From Daucus carota subsp. sativus (lineage: Eukaryota > Streptophyta > Magnoliopsida > Apiales > Apiaceae): a stretch of DNA of 64,000 nt. The position numbers and the translations under genes are program-made. The notes under the pieces were generated by a model that saw only the letters and a program-made list of their open reading frames with translations, was not told the origin of the DNA and did not search any database. The stretch is from positions 36,392,689 to 36,456,688 of the forward strand of contig NC_030381.2 in assembly GCF_001625215.2 (NCBI RefSeq), in the 5' to 3' direction. Positions 1 to 11,216 of the stretch are shown piece by piece (position 1 is the first letter of the stretch; each line of letters opens with the position of its first letter).

Positions 1-564
1 TAGGTTATTGTACCAGAGTATAGTGTTCATGTTGTATATATCTACAATAAAATCGGCGCATAATATATCATTAATCTAGTTATTGGACAATTCTTTTTGA
101 TCGTGATTGCGATACATAAGTTTTTATCCATTTCAACTTGATATATTATTAGTATTAAATTAGGTTATTTGCAATTACTCCACCAAAATATATCTCTTTA
201 TTGTTTTACTTGCCATATATTAAATTATCATTGAATGTCGATTGTATTTTAGGTCTTTCGAGATATGCAATAAATATGAAAACTAAAGAAAGAATACAAG
301 TATTGAAGTCAAAATTTTACTTTAGTTTGTGTAGAAAATGTATTTTATAAGAAACATACTTGATGTTTGGAATTCTGTTTCATTATACTCCCTCCGTCCT
401 AATTTTGGATGGCGCCCTTTGATTTTAGTTATGTATGTTAAGTTGCATTGACCACCTACATACCCATACTCAACGGGGACTCTAGTTGGGATGGATGAGT
501 ATTATAGTTGTACTATGTGGCATTGGATATAGACATGCCTTGCAGTCATTTTTTATATAATAAG
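1..564. other. AT-rich intergenic stretch
   Basis: No gene is recognisable. A single Stowaway-like terminus (CTCCCTCCGTCC) lies near 388-400 without a matching opposite end, so it is probably a remnant. Confidence 0.4.
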
Positions 565-2435
565 GAGCATCTCCATCAGTGTCGTAGTGAGGGTTCCTAA
601 ATATATAATAAACAATTCAATTTCTAAAATAGTGAGGATTCTTTATTGAAATGACAACTTTAAACAATAATCCCTACTTGTGTTCCCTATTATTATTATG
701 TATTAATTCAAGATCTATTAACAAAGAGATAATGTAAAAAATGTGGGAAAGAGTGTGAAAAGGTGGGAAGTGAATATTTAGTCATTAAAAACCAATGAGG
801 AATAGGTTAACCATTCCTGTTTATTAGGAATGAAAACTGGATCCTAAATGTTTAGGGATAGCTAGGACTCTGTTGGAATGGATTTTTATAACATATTTCT
901 CAATTATGAGTTTAGGGCATCATTATAGCGGCATCTTGAGTAGATTAACTATTTGATGTCCTAAACTATGATTTTGAGGAATATGTTTTAAGAAATCGAT
1001 CTCTAACAGAGTCCTAGTCATTCCCCAAACATTTAGGATCCATGTTTCATTCTCCTAATAGGTAATGGCCAACTTTCCTTATTGAGTTTCAATGATTAAT
1101 ATCTCTTTCCACCTTTTGCACATTTTTTTTCAACATTTTTTACATTATCTTTTTGCTAATAGATATGAATTTAATATAATAATAATAATAGGGAACACAA
1201 ATAGGGATTATTGTTGAAAAGTAGAAGAGATTCTGATTAAATGACAACTCTTACCATAATCCCTATTTGTGTTCCATATTATATTCATAGTATTAAATTC
1301 AGTCTATTAGCAAAAAAATTAAGTAAAAAATGCGGAAGAGTTGTGGAAAGATGGGAAGTGAATATTAATCATTAAAAACCATATGAGGAATAGGTTAGCC
1401 ACTTACCACTTATGAGGAATGAAAAGTGGATCCTAAATGTTTAGGGAATGGCTGGGACTCTGTTGGAGTGGATTTTTATAACAAATTCTCAAAAATTATT
1501 TAGTTTATTTGGACATTCATATGGGCATCTCGAGTAGATTAGCTATTTGATGTCCTAAATTATTGTTTGAGGAATATTGTTAAAAAAAATCGCCCACGGA
1601 GTCCTAGTCATCCCCAAACACTTAGGATCCATGTTACATTCCTCATAAATAGTAATGGCTAACTTATTCCTCATTTGAGTTTCAATGATTAGATATCTCT
1701 TTCCACCCTTTTGCACATTTTCATTATTCTTTTGCTAATTAGATTTGAATTTAATACTATAATAATAAGGGACACACAAGAGGGATTATGTTGAAAAGTG
1801 ATGGTTCTGTATTGACAACTTTAACATAATCCCTATTTGTGTTCTCTATCATTATTATTTTAGTATTAAATTCAATATCTATAGCAAAAAAATAATGTAA
1901 AAAATGTGGAGGAAAGAGTGTGAGAAAAGGTGGAAGTGATATTCAGTCATTAAAAACCAAATGAGGACTAGGTTAGCCATTACTACTTATGAGGACGAAA
2001 AAGTGGATCCTAAATGTTTAGGGAATGGTTGGGACTCTGTTGGAGTGGATTTTTATAAACTATTCCTCAAAATTATAGTTAGGCATCTCGAGTGATTAGT
2101 ATTTGATGTCCTAAACTATGAATTTGAGCCAACAGAGTCCTAGTCATTCCCTAAACACTTAGGATCCATATTTCATTCTCATAAAGGTGTAGCTAACTTA
2201 TTCCTCATTTTAGTTTCAATGACCAAATATTCGCTTCCACCTTTTGGCACATTCTTTTCAACATTTTTACTTTTTCTTTTTGCTAATAGATATTGAATTT
2301 AATACTATAATAATTATGTGGGAACACAAATAGGGATTATTGTTGGAGTTGTCATTCATATAGAGTCCTCATTTTTTAGAAATTGAATGTTTATTATATT
2401 TTAGGAACCTCACTAGGACACTGCTGGAGATGCTC
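565..2435. mobile_element. Composite palindromic MITE array with GAGCATCTCCA ends
   Basis: The terminal inverted repeats begin GAGCATCTCCA and extend imperfectly for over 100 bp at both ends (565-690 and 2325-2435). TAA flanks both sides (561-563 and 2436-2438, with one extra G on the left), as expected for a 3-bp duplication of PIF/Harbinger type. The interior consists of three tandem palindromic units of about 590 bp, with centres near 930, 1530 and 2090. Each carries the same arms, recognisable by 'cctaaatgtttaggg' on one side and 'cctaaacacttaggatcc'-like sequence on the other. No transposase is present, so it is non-autonomous. Confidence 0.75.
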
Positions 2436-2438
2436 TAA

Positions 2439-3708
2439 AGTGCTTGTGTGAATTATGTTCCTTGCACAACAGGAGTCTGGTTTTTTTTAACGGGTTAAGT
2501 TCTTTATAAGCTCATTAGATTATATTGTGGCATGTGGGTTTAGATAAATAAATATTGTTGCTTCGTGCCTATTCAGTTGCATGTAACTATAACTAAATGT
2601 ACTATACTACATTGATTCTTAATTTAAAAATAAACATGACATTATTAAAACTATATAAAACAAATACCTTAGGTAGTAGTTTGTAGAGATGCCGAACATA
2701 CCTTAGGTTGGAGTTTTAGGAGATGTCAATTCGAGTATCTAACTTCCTGGGCAAGGGAATTTTTTTTTTTTTTTGGGGGGTGGGGGTGGCCTTTGGTTGT
2801 AGGATTGTTATTTGATGTCTATCTCTCGTCCTTCTAGAAAGACACTCGTTACGGTTCTAGAAAGACCACTACTCTTTTACCGTAGTTGGTAACCCCTTTT
2901 TTAAAGCAAAATACGTTAGGTAGATTTGGTTTGGGCCTAAGATGTCTAACAAAAACATATGCTTCATATAACTAAGTCAATCATTTCTGTGTATAATGAA
3001 ACATTAAAAATTCAGATGTGTAACCAGTGTCGTGAAACTGTTTTACCCTATATTGTGAAACAAACAAAAAAAGAATTACTAAACTGTGGGAGAAATTATG
3101 CTTATGTTGTGTCTCTCTATGTTTTCAGACATGAATTTTTTTGGGGGAAAAATAATCTTTAGCATGAAAGTGGGATGATCGGGATTTACTAATAACCTAT
3201 TATGGCTGTTGCCCCACCCTTTCTGCAAGTTTAGTCCTCATATCCCCTTTATGCTGATAACTAGTATATTGTAAATATTTATTTTACAAACAAAAGGTAA
3301 AACTTGGGTGATCTCATATTTTAGCAAGTTAATAGGAGATCTCTCGACGCTTACATTTCCCTTTTCTTCATTTTGGCGCGTTAAGATGCGATGCCTGTGG
3401 TGAAGAGAGATCATATTCTTTTATCACTTTTCCTGGTGAAGAGAAGATCAGACTCGTTTTATTACTTTTGCTGTTGTATTAGCGGTAAATTTTGTATTTC
3501 ATATTCTGAACATAGTATAGCTTGACTATTAAAATAATAGAAGAGTTCTTTAATTATAAAAATCTTATTTTTATTGAATATTGTCGTGTGTTGGGAGTAA
3601 TTAATGTTTTTGTCTTGCTATCAGCTAGCTCAGGTTTTGAAGCCTGGGAAGTGGAAACCTCCTGTAGGATAAGGGCACAACCAACTTTGATTTTGGAATG
3701 AATTATAG
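2439..3708. other. Intergenic stretch, possible terminal exon only
   Basis: Mostly unrecognised AT-rich DNA with a T/G homopolymer patch near 2761-2785. At 3625-3672 a consensus-like acceptor (ctatcag) is followed by 15 codons ending PGKWKPPVG and a stop. That could be the last exon of a gene, but I see no convincing upstream exons. Confidence 0.3.
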
Positions 3709-3711
3709 TTA

Positions 3712-4537
3712 GAGGTACATTGCATTTCGCACCCCTTAACTATCGTTCAAAAAACGATATTGTACCCATACTTTGAGAAACTCAACTCGCACCTCATATC
3801 TTTACATTTCAAGAACGATACGCACCCCCTCCGTTTAAATTCCGTTAACTTCCGTTAAAATACTCCTTCCGTCTCAAATGTACATGTCCCTTTTGCTTTT
3901 CGAGGAGTCAAATTGACTAATTTCTGACCAAATTATTAGAAAATATTTATTTATTATTTTAGGAAATAGAAGTTGCATATTTAAATAGACAAGATTTACT
4001 TTTTGATAATTTTTTTTAAAATTTTTGTTTATTAAGCTATCCCCAAGTCAAAATGATTTTAATATCAAATTTTTTGTTAATAAAGTGTGTATATATATAA
4101 TAAATCACATAATATTTATTTTTTATATTTAAATAGTGTATATTTTAAGTACTTAATACCACATATAACTAAAAATTCAAAATCATTTGTGATATGTAAA
4201 AATCATTTTGACTGGGATAGCTTAAAGCTTAATTAAACAAAAAAATTTAAAAAAAATATCATCAAAAGTAAAATCTAGTCTATTTTAATATGTAACTTTC
4301 TATTTTCTAAAATAATAAATAAAACCTTTTCTAATAGTTGGTCAAAAAATTATCAATTTGACTCGAAAAGCAAAAGGGACATGTAATTGAGACGGAGGAG
4401 TATTTTAACGGAATTTAACGGAGGGGGGCGTATCGTTCGTTGACATGTTAAAGATAGGGGGTGCGAGTTGAGTTTCTCAAAATATGGGTACATAATCGTT
4501 TTTGAATGATGTTAGGGGGTGCGATCGCAATTACCTC
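3712..4537. mobile_element. Palindromic MITE with TTA duplication, interrupted by a Stowaway
   Basis: Long inverted repeats start GAGGTA and contain GCACCCCTTAAC and CTCAACTCGCACC on the left, with complements on the right. TTA flanks both ends (3709-3711 and 4538-4540), suggesting a PIF/Harbinger-type non-autonomous element. The arms run about 150 bp on each side and meet at a second element (3863-4400). No coding sequence is present. Confidence 0.75.
3863..4400. mobile_element. Stowaway-like MITE nested in the previous element
   Basis: The ends CTCCTTCCGTCTCAA and its complement TTGAGACGGAGGAG are flanked by TA on each side (3861-3862 and 4401-4402). This is the hallmark of Tc1/mariner-derived Stowaway elements. 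The whole 538 bp is a long imperfect palindrome. It is inserted at the centre of symmetry of the outer element, between CGTTAAAA and TTTTAACG. Confidence 0.8.
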
Positions 4538-4841
4538 TTATGTTATTGATATAGTTCTAACTTTAGTAATCTGTATATGTGAAAACTTGGGGAGGCATAG
4601 GCTACTAGCATGTTGACAACTTATGTTTACTGCCCCTTTGTGATCTGTAATGTTCTCAAATGAATTGATGGGTCTCCATGATACAATTGAAGATAAGAAC
4701 AAACTGGCTGACTAAAGTGAGGAGTCTGAATAATTATGTGATTTATGTATACATCAGTTTCTTAATGGATGCATGATGTTGGTTCACTTTACACACTGTT
4801 TTTGGTGGTCCTATCAGTATTCATTCATCATAGTGTGCAGG

Positions 4842-5660
4842 GTACAGATTGCTGCAGTGCCGTCAAGTCAAACGTGTACTCTGACCCCATCAGTTCCTAG
4901 TAACTGTGATCCTCTGCAAGGTGAATTAACTAGTCAATTTCTGTTCTATATTGCAATCCTATCTTTAATTTAAAGTTTAAACTTATGATGTTTTTCCAAC
5001 TTTACTTTTAATAGTGTGATACTAGTGTCTATTCATCATCTTAAAAGCTTTCTTTAATACGTTGCTTGTGGAATGCAGGTTTTGACAATGCTGTATTATC
5101 TGGACCTTGTGTGCTACACAAGTTTGGGTCCGGACCTGAGACACATATTTTTGGTTGTGGAGGAAGCCTGAAACGGGAGTTATGCTTTAATGCTGACGTG
5201 GGCTTCTCAGAAGATGTATTGCAGCAGGGGGTGGTTTCTCAGGGACCATACTGGCAAACATATATCCAATTTTTACACATAACTATGGCTGGTTCACGTC
5301 TTCATTGCTGAATCTAAAGCAATCTAGATGGTCTTTCTATCTGTAAGGAACTGGGCTATAACAAGATCCAGTTACAGGGACGACTCACGTCAAGCTACCT
5401 TATGCTTTGGTCGCGATCAAAAAGTTCTTTATCTGAGCAAAGTCTATGGGATGATGATATACAAATTTCAGGATGAGCTGTCTATTGAGATCTTGCATGT
5501 AGTAGGGAAGGCAATAAAAAAATGGCAGATTATCTTTCTAAAAAGGGTTATCTTAGCAAAGAAATGGGGACCATAGATGTAAGTCTAGATGAAAGAGCAA
5601 AAGAGAGCTTCTGGCAGGGGAAAATGGGAATATTTACCTCAAAAAAATTGAAAATCAATC
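4842..5660 (+). pseudogene. RNase H-like (RVT_3 type) decayed copy 1
   Basis: Scattered reading frames give a short exon-like block (VPSSQTCTLTPSVPSNCDPL) between an AG acceptor and a GT donor. A second block resembles the C-terminal half of plant RNase H-like domains derived from non-LTR retrotransposons: a 'kELGYnKIQLQ' strand, an 'IEILHV' strand, and an 'ADYLSKKGYLSKEMG' helix ending in DERAKE. These pieces lie in different frames with stops between them, so the copy is not functional. The 6172-7012 segment is a diverged tandem copy. The family assignment rests on motif order only and is moderate. Confidence 0.5.
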
Positions 5661-6171
5661 GCTGGGAGTGAGCGAGAATAATTTGCATACTGGGTACCAC
5701 TTCCTTTTACATTTTTATATTTTACTCAGAGCCTTTTATTATTTTGAGAATAAGCCCCCACCCCCACCCTCTGGGTTCGATTTTAACTAAAAAAGTTAGT
5801 GTTATTCTGGACTGCAGTATAGAGGTGATTTGCCAAGAGCAGTGACCAGCTGTCCACCAAATGTTATTCTACATAAACTAATAGAGATTCTTAAACTGTG
5901 TAATATTTTTTTTATGCAAGAACACTGCCTAGGTTGATGGAGGGTTAAATAACATTCCTTTTCTGCATTTTTTTCGGTAATGAATATATTAAACAAACTG
6001 CATGCGGAGCCTGATTTCCTGACGTGAGAAGAAAGAGAACAAACTCTATGTTGACTGTAGTTCCTATGGTTAAATTTATTTGTTACGTCTTAATGCAAAC
6101 GTGATTGACAAGGTCTAGTTTACTGTGCAGCTGTCTTTGGTTGGTCTCATAAAGTCAGTTACTTTAATTTG

Positions 6172-7012
6172 TAGGGTGCAGATTGCTCCAGTGTCATCAA
6201 GTGAACTTACTACATGTACAGTGGCCGAATCAGTGCCCAGCAACTGTGTCTCGCTGCAAGGTTGAATATTAACTAGGCAAGTTCCGTATGTAACCATATG
6301 ATGTCTTAGCATAAACTTTGTGATGCTTTCCTCTGTACTATTAAGAGCAGTGATACGAGTTTTGTCCCTCGTTTGGAAAGCATGGCTAATTTGTTGCTCG
6401 TGGATAATTACAGGGTTGGATTCTTTGGACAATGATTTATTATTGGACCTTGTGTTCTGCCTGAGCTGTCAGGAACTGAGGCTTATTTTCTGATCTATTG
6501 GAAGAAGCCACGAGAGGGATTCATTGCTTTTAATACTCAAGTTTCACATAGAAATGGTGTGTTGCAGCAGGGGCTCTGGTTGTTCTCAGGAATTCATAAT
6601 GGAGAACATATATCCAATTTCTACAATAAACTATGGCAGAGTTTCTATCAATTTTGCAAATCTAAAGCAATTCTAGATGGTCTCGTGTGTGTAAAGAACT
6701 GGGTGGGCTATGACAGATCCTGATACGACCGACTCGCTCTTGTTACTCTATGGTTTCACCGGACAGTTGACAGTGACAGTTCCTTTGGATTTGCAAACTA
6801 TGTGGAATGAAATATACCAAGTTTCAGGAAGCACTATCTGTAGAAATCTTGCATTGTTTAAAAGAAGGCATAAACTAAAACTGGCTGACCATCTTTCTCG
6901 GAGGGTTTGTGTCTTCGCTGAGGAATGGGGGTCCATCAATATCAATCTGGATGAAAGAGCAAAAGAGCTTCTTATTGGGGAAAAATTGGGAATTTCTTGC
7001 CTCGAAAATTGA
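6172..7012 (+). pseudogene. RNase H-like (RVT_3 type) decayed copy 2
   Basis: This is a diverged direct repeat of 4842-5660. Both begin with a 'gggt(a/g)cagattgct' block after an AG, share a 'tctgcaagg'-like donor region, and end with the same C-terminal motif. Here the last part is open and reads ADHLSRRVCVFAEEWGSI followed by LDERAKELL and GEKLG, matching the tail of plant RNase H-like proteins. Upstream frames are broken by stops. The copies are about 1.33 kb apart in the same orientation, so a local tandem duplication followed by decay is the simplest reading. Confidence 0.5.
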
Positions 7013-8871
7013 AAAACCAATTGTATAGCTTGATACATGATGGTATTGTACCAGCAAGAAAAAAGTGACATATTGCAAGCAATTGATTTTTTGACAAGAT
7101 TGCAAGCGCATTAGCTAAGAAAATGTGACATACTGCAATATACTCATACATACGTCTGCAGTTCGGAACTGGTTGGTAAATATTCAAACTAAAGGTAGCG
7201 TAATATTCATTATCATATTGATTTGATTGGTATTAAATATAGACACGTACTTTGTTTATGTAAGAAGTTGGTTACTGTTGTTAGTTGCAAGTGTGGTGTA
7301 TACAAAAACGTTATTGCACGCTGAACTCATTGTTTTTGCGATCAATCATTTTTCATTATGGTGTTTTTATAGAATTATTATGCACAATTACTCATATGAT
7401 TGTTACAAGTTCAACATGGGTGCCAACGTTTTATATACAGATCACATGGTACCTGAGCTGTATATACAACAGATCGTTTATTTGATTGAGATATTTCTAT
7501 CATAAAGCTTGTGTTGCGTTTTTTGATTGGTTATCATGGATTTTTTTTTTTAAAATTAATTATGAAGTGATAGTTTTTGATCTTATTAATGTTCCTGAAA
7601 TTCTGTTATTTCAAATATATGTGTTCAATATTTTGTATATGTGTTCAGATATTGCTCATACACTAGTTTCTTTCTGACTATTTTTGTTTGTGAATATTTT
7701 TCGCTTCAAATTAAACACATGGGAGGGGGTTAGCGCTCTCGAGCGGGACTAATTTCTAAAAATAGAACCCATTAGAATCAATAAGGTCCTGCTGCAAGAA
7801 CTCAAAATTTTAAACGATTTTTGGACTTTATATCTAAACCATAGTTTTTCATCGTTGTGTATATGTTTTTAAATAAAATTGTAATACATAAAAAACGACA
7901 TTTTTGCACCTCTGCAGTTCTGCCGCATAATCCTTATTAATACTAGAACGGTTCCAAATAGTTCTTAGGGACTAAGAGTCCTTGAGGAGGGTCATGTTCC
8001 TCTTACAATCGTTAGTCTAAAAACCCTAGAACCTTCTAGTCTTTAAGGGTGCTTGCAACAGAATCGTACATGTAAAAAGTGTCGTGTTTATTTATATATT
8101 TAAATTATTTTGAATACACTAACGGTTGCAAAAAAAAACATGTATTTAAATTTGATCCGGAAATCCATTAAAATTTTAGAGTTCTATAGCAGAATCTTAG
8201 TCTGATTCTAGATTTTATTTAAATATATTGTTAATCTTGAACTAACCCTACATGTCATATGTCAAATAATTGAATTAAACATACTCGTTTTCACCTTTGT
8301 CTCAGTCCAATTATTATTTTAGATATGAGACCTGCTTATTATCAAATTAATTTTGCACTAGACTTGTTGGGAACATTTTATTTAAAACTAACTAGGATTA
8401 TATATGTGGTTTACGGGGGCACGGATAATCCAGTACATTTCTTTCTTGGTCGTGAATATATGAGCTGGTTGTTCGATGTTCAAAAAATTCTTGTTTAGAC
8501 AGTTCATACCCTCCATACAGAGTGTTTTGATCTAATATTTCCATTCTCTGTGTTCAAAGTAGTAGCTTATCTTCTAGGGAAGCTAATGTCCCCACCCAGT
8601 AAATTCTGTTCCACTTAATCCCCCTTTCATGGCCACATAACTTTATGGCTAAGGAATGAGAAATCTTTCTCCACGTTCCATGAATCCATGAATTGTCTAA
8701 TCGGGTACACATATATTTCTTTAAATTTATATGTGTTGGGCCGAATTTGACTGGGGCCAATATCCCGATACCTTCAATGTAAGTCTCTCAGAGGTAATAT
8801 GTGTATTACGAGACAAGGTTAAGCTCTCAAAGTATTCAAAGAAATGAGTTTACCTTCGCTGTGGAAATAAT
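7013..8871. other. AT-rich intergenic stretch
   Basis: Several short open frames have no recognisable domain and no supporting splice structure. I see no gene, RNA or complete repeat here. Confidence 0.4.
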
Positions 8872-9052
8872 GGGCCGTTTGGTGTTAGCCTTAAAAGAGG
8901 AGTGACTTCTTGCTTATAGTAAAGAAGTGAAGCAAGAAGTAGAAGTAAATAAGTTGATAAAGTGTTTGGAAAAAGAAGCAGAAGTTGTGAGCGAGAAGCT
9001 TAGCATTCTCAGCTTCTTAAAAGTGCTTCTGCTTCTTTACACCAAACGGGTC
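8872..9052. mobile_element. Short hAT-like MITE
   Basis: The ends GGGCCGTTTGGTG and CACCAAACGGGTC are near-perfect inverted repeats, and the interior is a palindrome of AGAAG/CTTCT motifs. No clear target duplication is visible. The centre (8947-8976) is the empty-site counterpart of the Helitron insertion at 29126-30349, because a relative of this MITE flanks that Helitron. Confidence 0.6.
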
Positions 9053-9412
9053 AAGAAAGCAGAAGAGAGACAGTCAGAACAGCTCTTGATTCCATTCAAA
9101 CAAACAAGCCCAATGTTTCATGGTTGAAATTTCCGCAAAGAAGTATAAAAAAGGTTGATTTGAAATAATTGGTAGGATTGAATCCTTTTAAAATGCTTGA
9201 AAAATATTTGATGTTGATGGGAGGAGTGATTATGCAAATTAAAATTTGTTCCAAATTGTATGATTACTTGTAAACAGAATAACAACATATTCAATATGTA
9301 TATGTGGAGCAGCAAAGACTTTTAATTTAAAAGTGATTGGAAATCACTTGAGTAGGAATTATGATGGATTCAAATAGAAGTGATGGAGAAGAAGAGCAAA
9401 GGGTGTGTGGTT
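9053..9412. other. Unassigned intergenic stretch
   Basis: No gene or repeat structure is recognised in this AT-rich segment. Confidence 0.35.
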
Positions 9413-10104
9413 GATATATATATAGGCTATGATCAAATAAAACCAATTTTTAATAATAAAACTAGAAACCATACAAGTTAGTGATATGCTCAGTACAATT
9501 TAGTGATATTCTCTTTAGGATTTAGTGTATGTGTTGCAGGAAGGAATAGTGGAAACTTTATCCAATATGTTCCAGCTTAAAATCTCTGCTCTGTTCATGT
9601 TTTCAATTCCATGGTGGATGATAGTGGTGGAGATGGGAGGTGAAGGTGAAGATGGAGGGAAGGATATTGTTGTAGCCGAGGTTTGAGCGGCTTGAAGTGG
9701 TGGGGTTGGAGCGTTGCCCGGATATTAGTGGCGGCTCCGCGTTTGAGTTGTGTCGAGTGGGAAGAAAGAGTATGAACATGGTTGAAGAGGTGAGCACGAT
9801 TAAGATGGGGAGGTGTGAATGGAGGGTGGTGGAGGTTGTGTTGTTAGAGAATAATGGAGGTGGAGGTGATGGTATTGTTATGGGGGGCGGGCGGCATAGA
9901 GGTGGTAGTGGTTATGAAGGAGCGACAGACAGAGTGGTGTAGTGGAGTGGGTTGGTGAAGATGGAGGTGGTTTTTGTTGAAGATGGGGTGGCGATGGGTT
10001 GTTTAAATTTAGTGGTATTGCTTTAGGATTTAGTGATATTCAGATTGGTTTTTAGTTTTTGATAAGGGGTTTCTATTGGAGTAGAACTCTATATATTATA
10101 TATA
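9413..10104. mobile_element. Candidate inverted-repeat element with purine-rich core
   Basis: The left end (tatatatataggctatgatc) and the right end share diverged inverted motifs: 'aaaccaatttttaa' against 'attggtttttagttt', and 'ttagtgatat' blocks near both ends. The core at 9600-9990 is strongly G/A-rich on + with GGTGG and GATGG runs. Open frames across it look like composition artefacts. Class and exact ends are uncertain. Confidence 0.35.
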
Positions 10105-11060
10105 TATATTTATTATTCTACTCTATTGCCATCAGAATATCCAATGAGTCCTTTTAGAAAATTAACCAAGAGCCTTTATATAAGTTAAGGTGCAGGACAA
10201 TACTTCTGGTATGCATAAATTATTTATAAGTGTAACATATGAAGAGTCTTAAAAAAAAATCAGATATGAAAAAGAAGTCTTGATGATGTTATTGGGCGAA
10301 ATCTTGGCGATGCTATTGTGCCAGATTAACCTACTACATTAAGCAAATATAAAATATTCAAACAGAAAGAGGTGAGTTTACTTTCGATTACGGCTAATAG
10401 TTTTAGCCTTTTGGTTATCGGTGGGTTTGGTTCAGTAGGTGTGACAACACAGTGAAAATTCAACCTAACCCAAAATCGATTCGAAATTTTAATGGATCAA
10501 AATATCGAACCCAAATCCGTCCGCACTATTCATGGATAACCCGAACTTGACCCGACCCATAATATTTATTGATAATATATGTTTTAGTATAAATATATAC
10601 ATGTCTCCATTTAAATAAATATATTTTTGATTCACAATAGCATATTTATAAATTTAAATAATGGACATTAAAGAAGTAATATAGATATATGTATTTTGCA
10701 CAAAATTTTTTACTATATTATATCAAAACATAATTTTAAATATCGTAAATATATTGCTTAAATTTATATATTAAATTTTTTATTTGTAGTTGTAGATTAT
10801 TATTTTTAAATACTTCCATCCTTATTATCTTACAACCGCACCTATGTATCTTACTTGCTTAATTTTATCTTTTTTTAAAAGAAAAACGCCTGAATTACTT
10901 AAAAAAAAAAAAAAAAACTGTGAATTATGTCGGATATATAACTTTGAGCATAATTATAAATGAACGGTCCAGATCAAGCGACTAAAAATATCTGCTGATC
11001 AAAATTGTCAAAACCTAAAACTGAGCCGCATCACCATTTTATATTTTCTCGACAAGTTTT
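10105..11060. other. Upstream intergenic region of the nucleolin gene
   Basis: AT-rich with long A and T runs. No gene is seen. The proximal promoter of the nucleolin gene starts at the right edge. Confidence 0.4.
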
Positions 11061-11065
11061 TTTGT

Positions 11066-11123
11066 ATAATATATAGCAATGTATGTTCACCCCCCACCTC
11101 ACCCCCTCTCTCTCTAAACCCTA
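11066..11123 (+). promoter_or_regulatory. Nucleolin core promoter: TATA-like box and telo-box
   Basis: A TATA-like stretch (tataatatata) near 11066 is followed by a CT-rich leader with an exact telo-box, AAACCCTA, at 11116-11123, about 95 bases before the start codon. Telo-boxes near the transcription start are characteristic of plant ribosome-biogenesis and ribosomal protein genes, including Arabidopsis nucleolin. The assignment is by motif and position only. Confidence 0.55.
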
Positions 11124-11216
11124 TTCGCTTTTAGGTTTTTCAGAGGCCGCTCCTTCTCTTAAGCCCCCTTTGAACCCTTCTCTAATACTCACAGATCTCT
11201 GTATCTACCTCATCAA

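Noticed and set aside
9603..9942. Open frames rich in Gly/Val on + and Ser/Pro on - in the purine-rich block
   Set aside because: They arise from skewed base composition, show no domain or splice context, and lie inside a probable repeat element.
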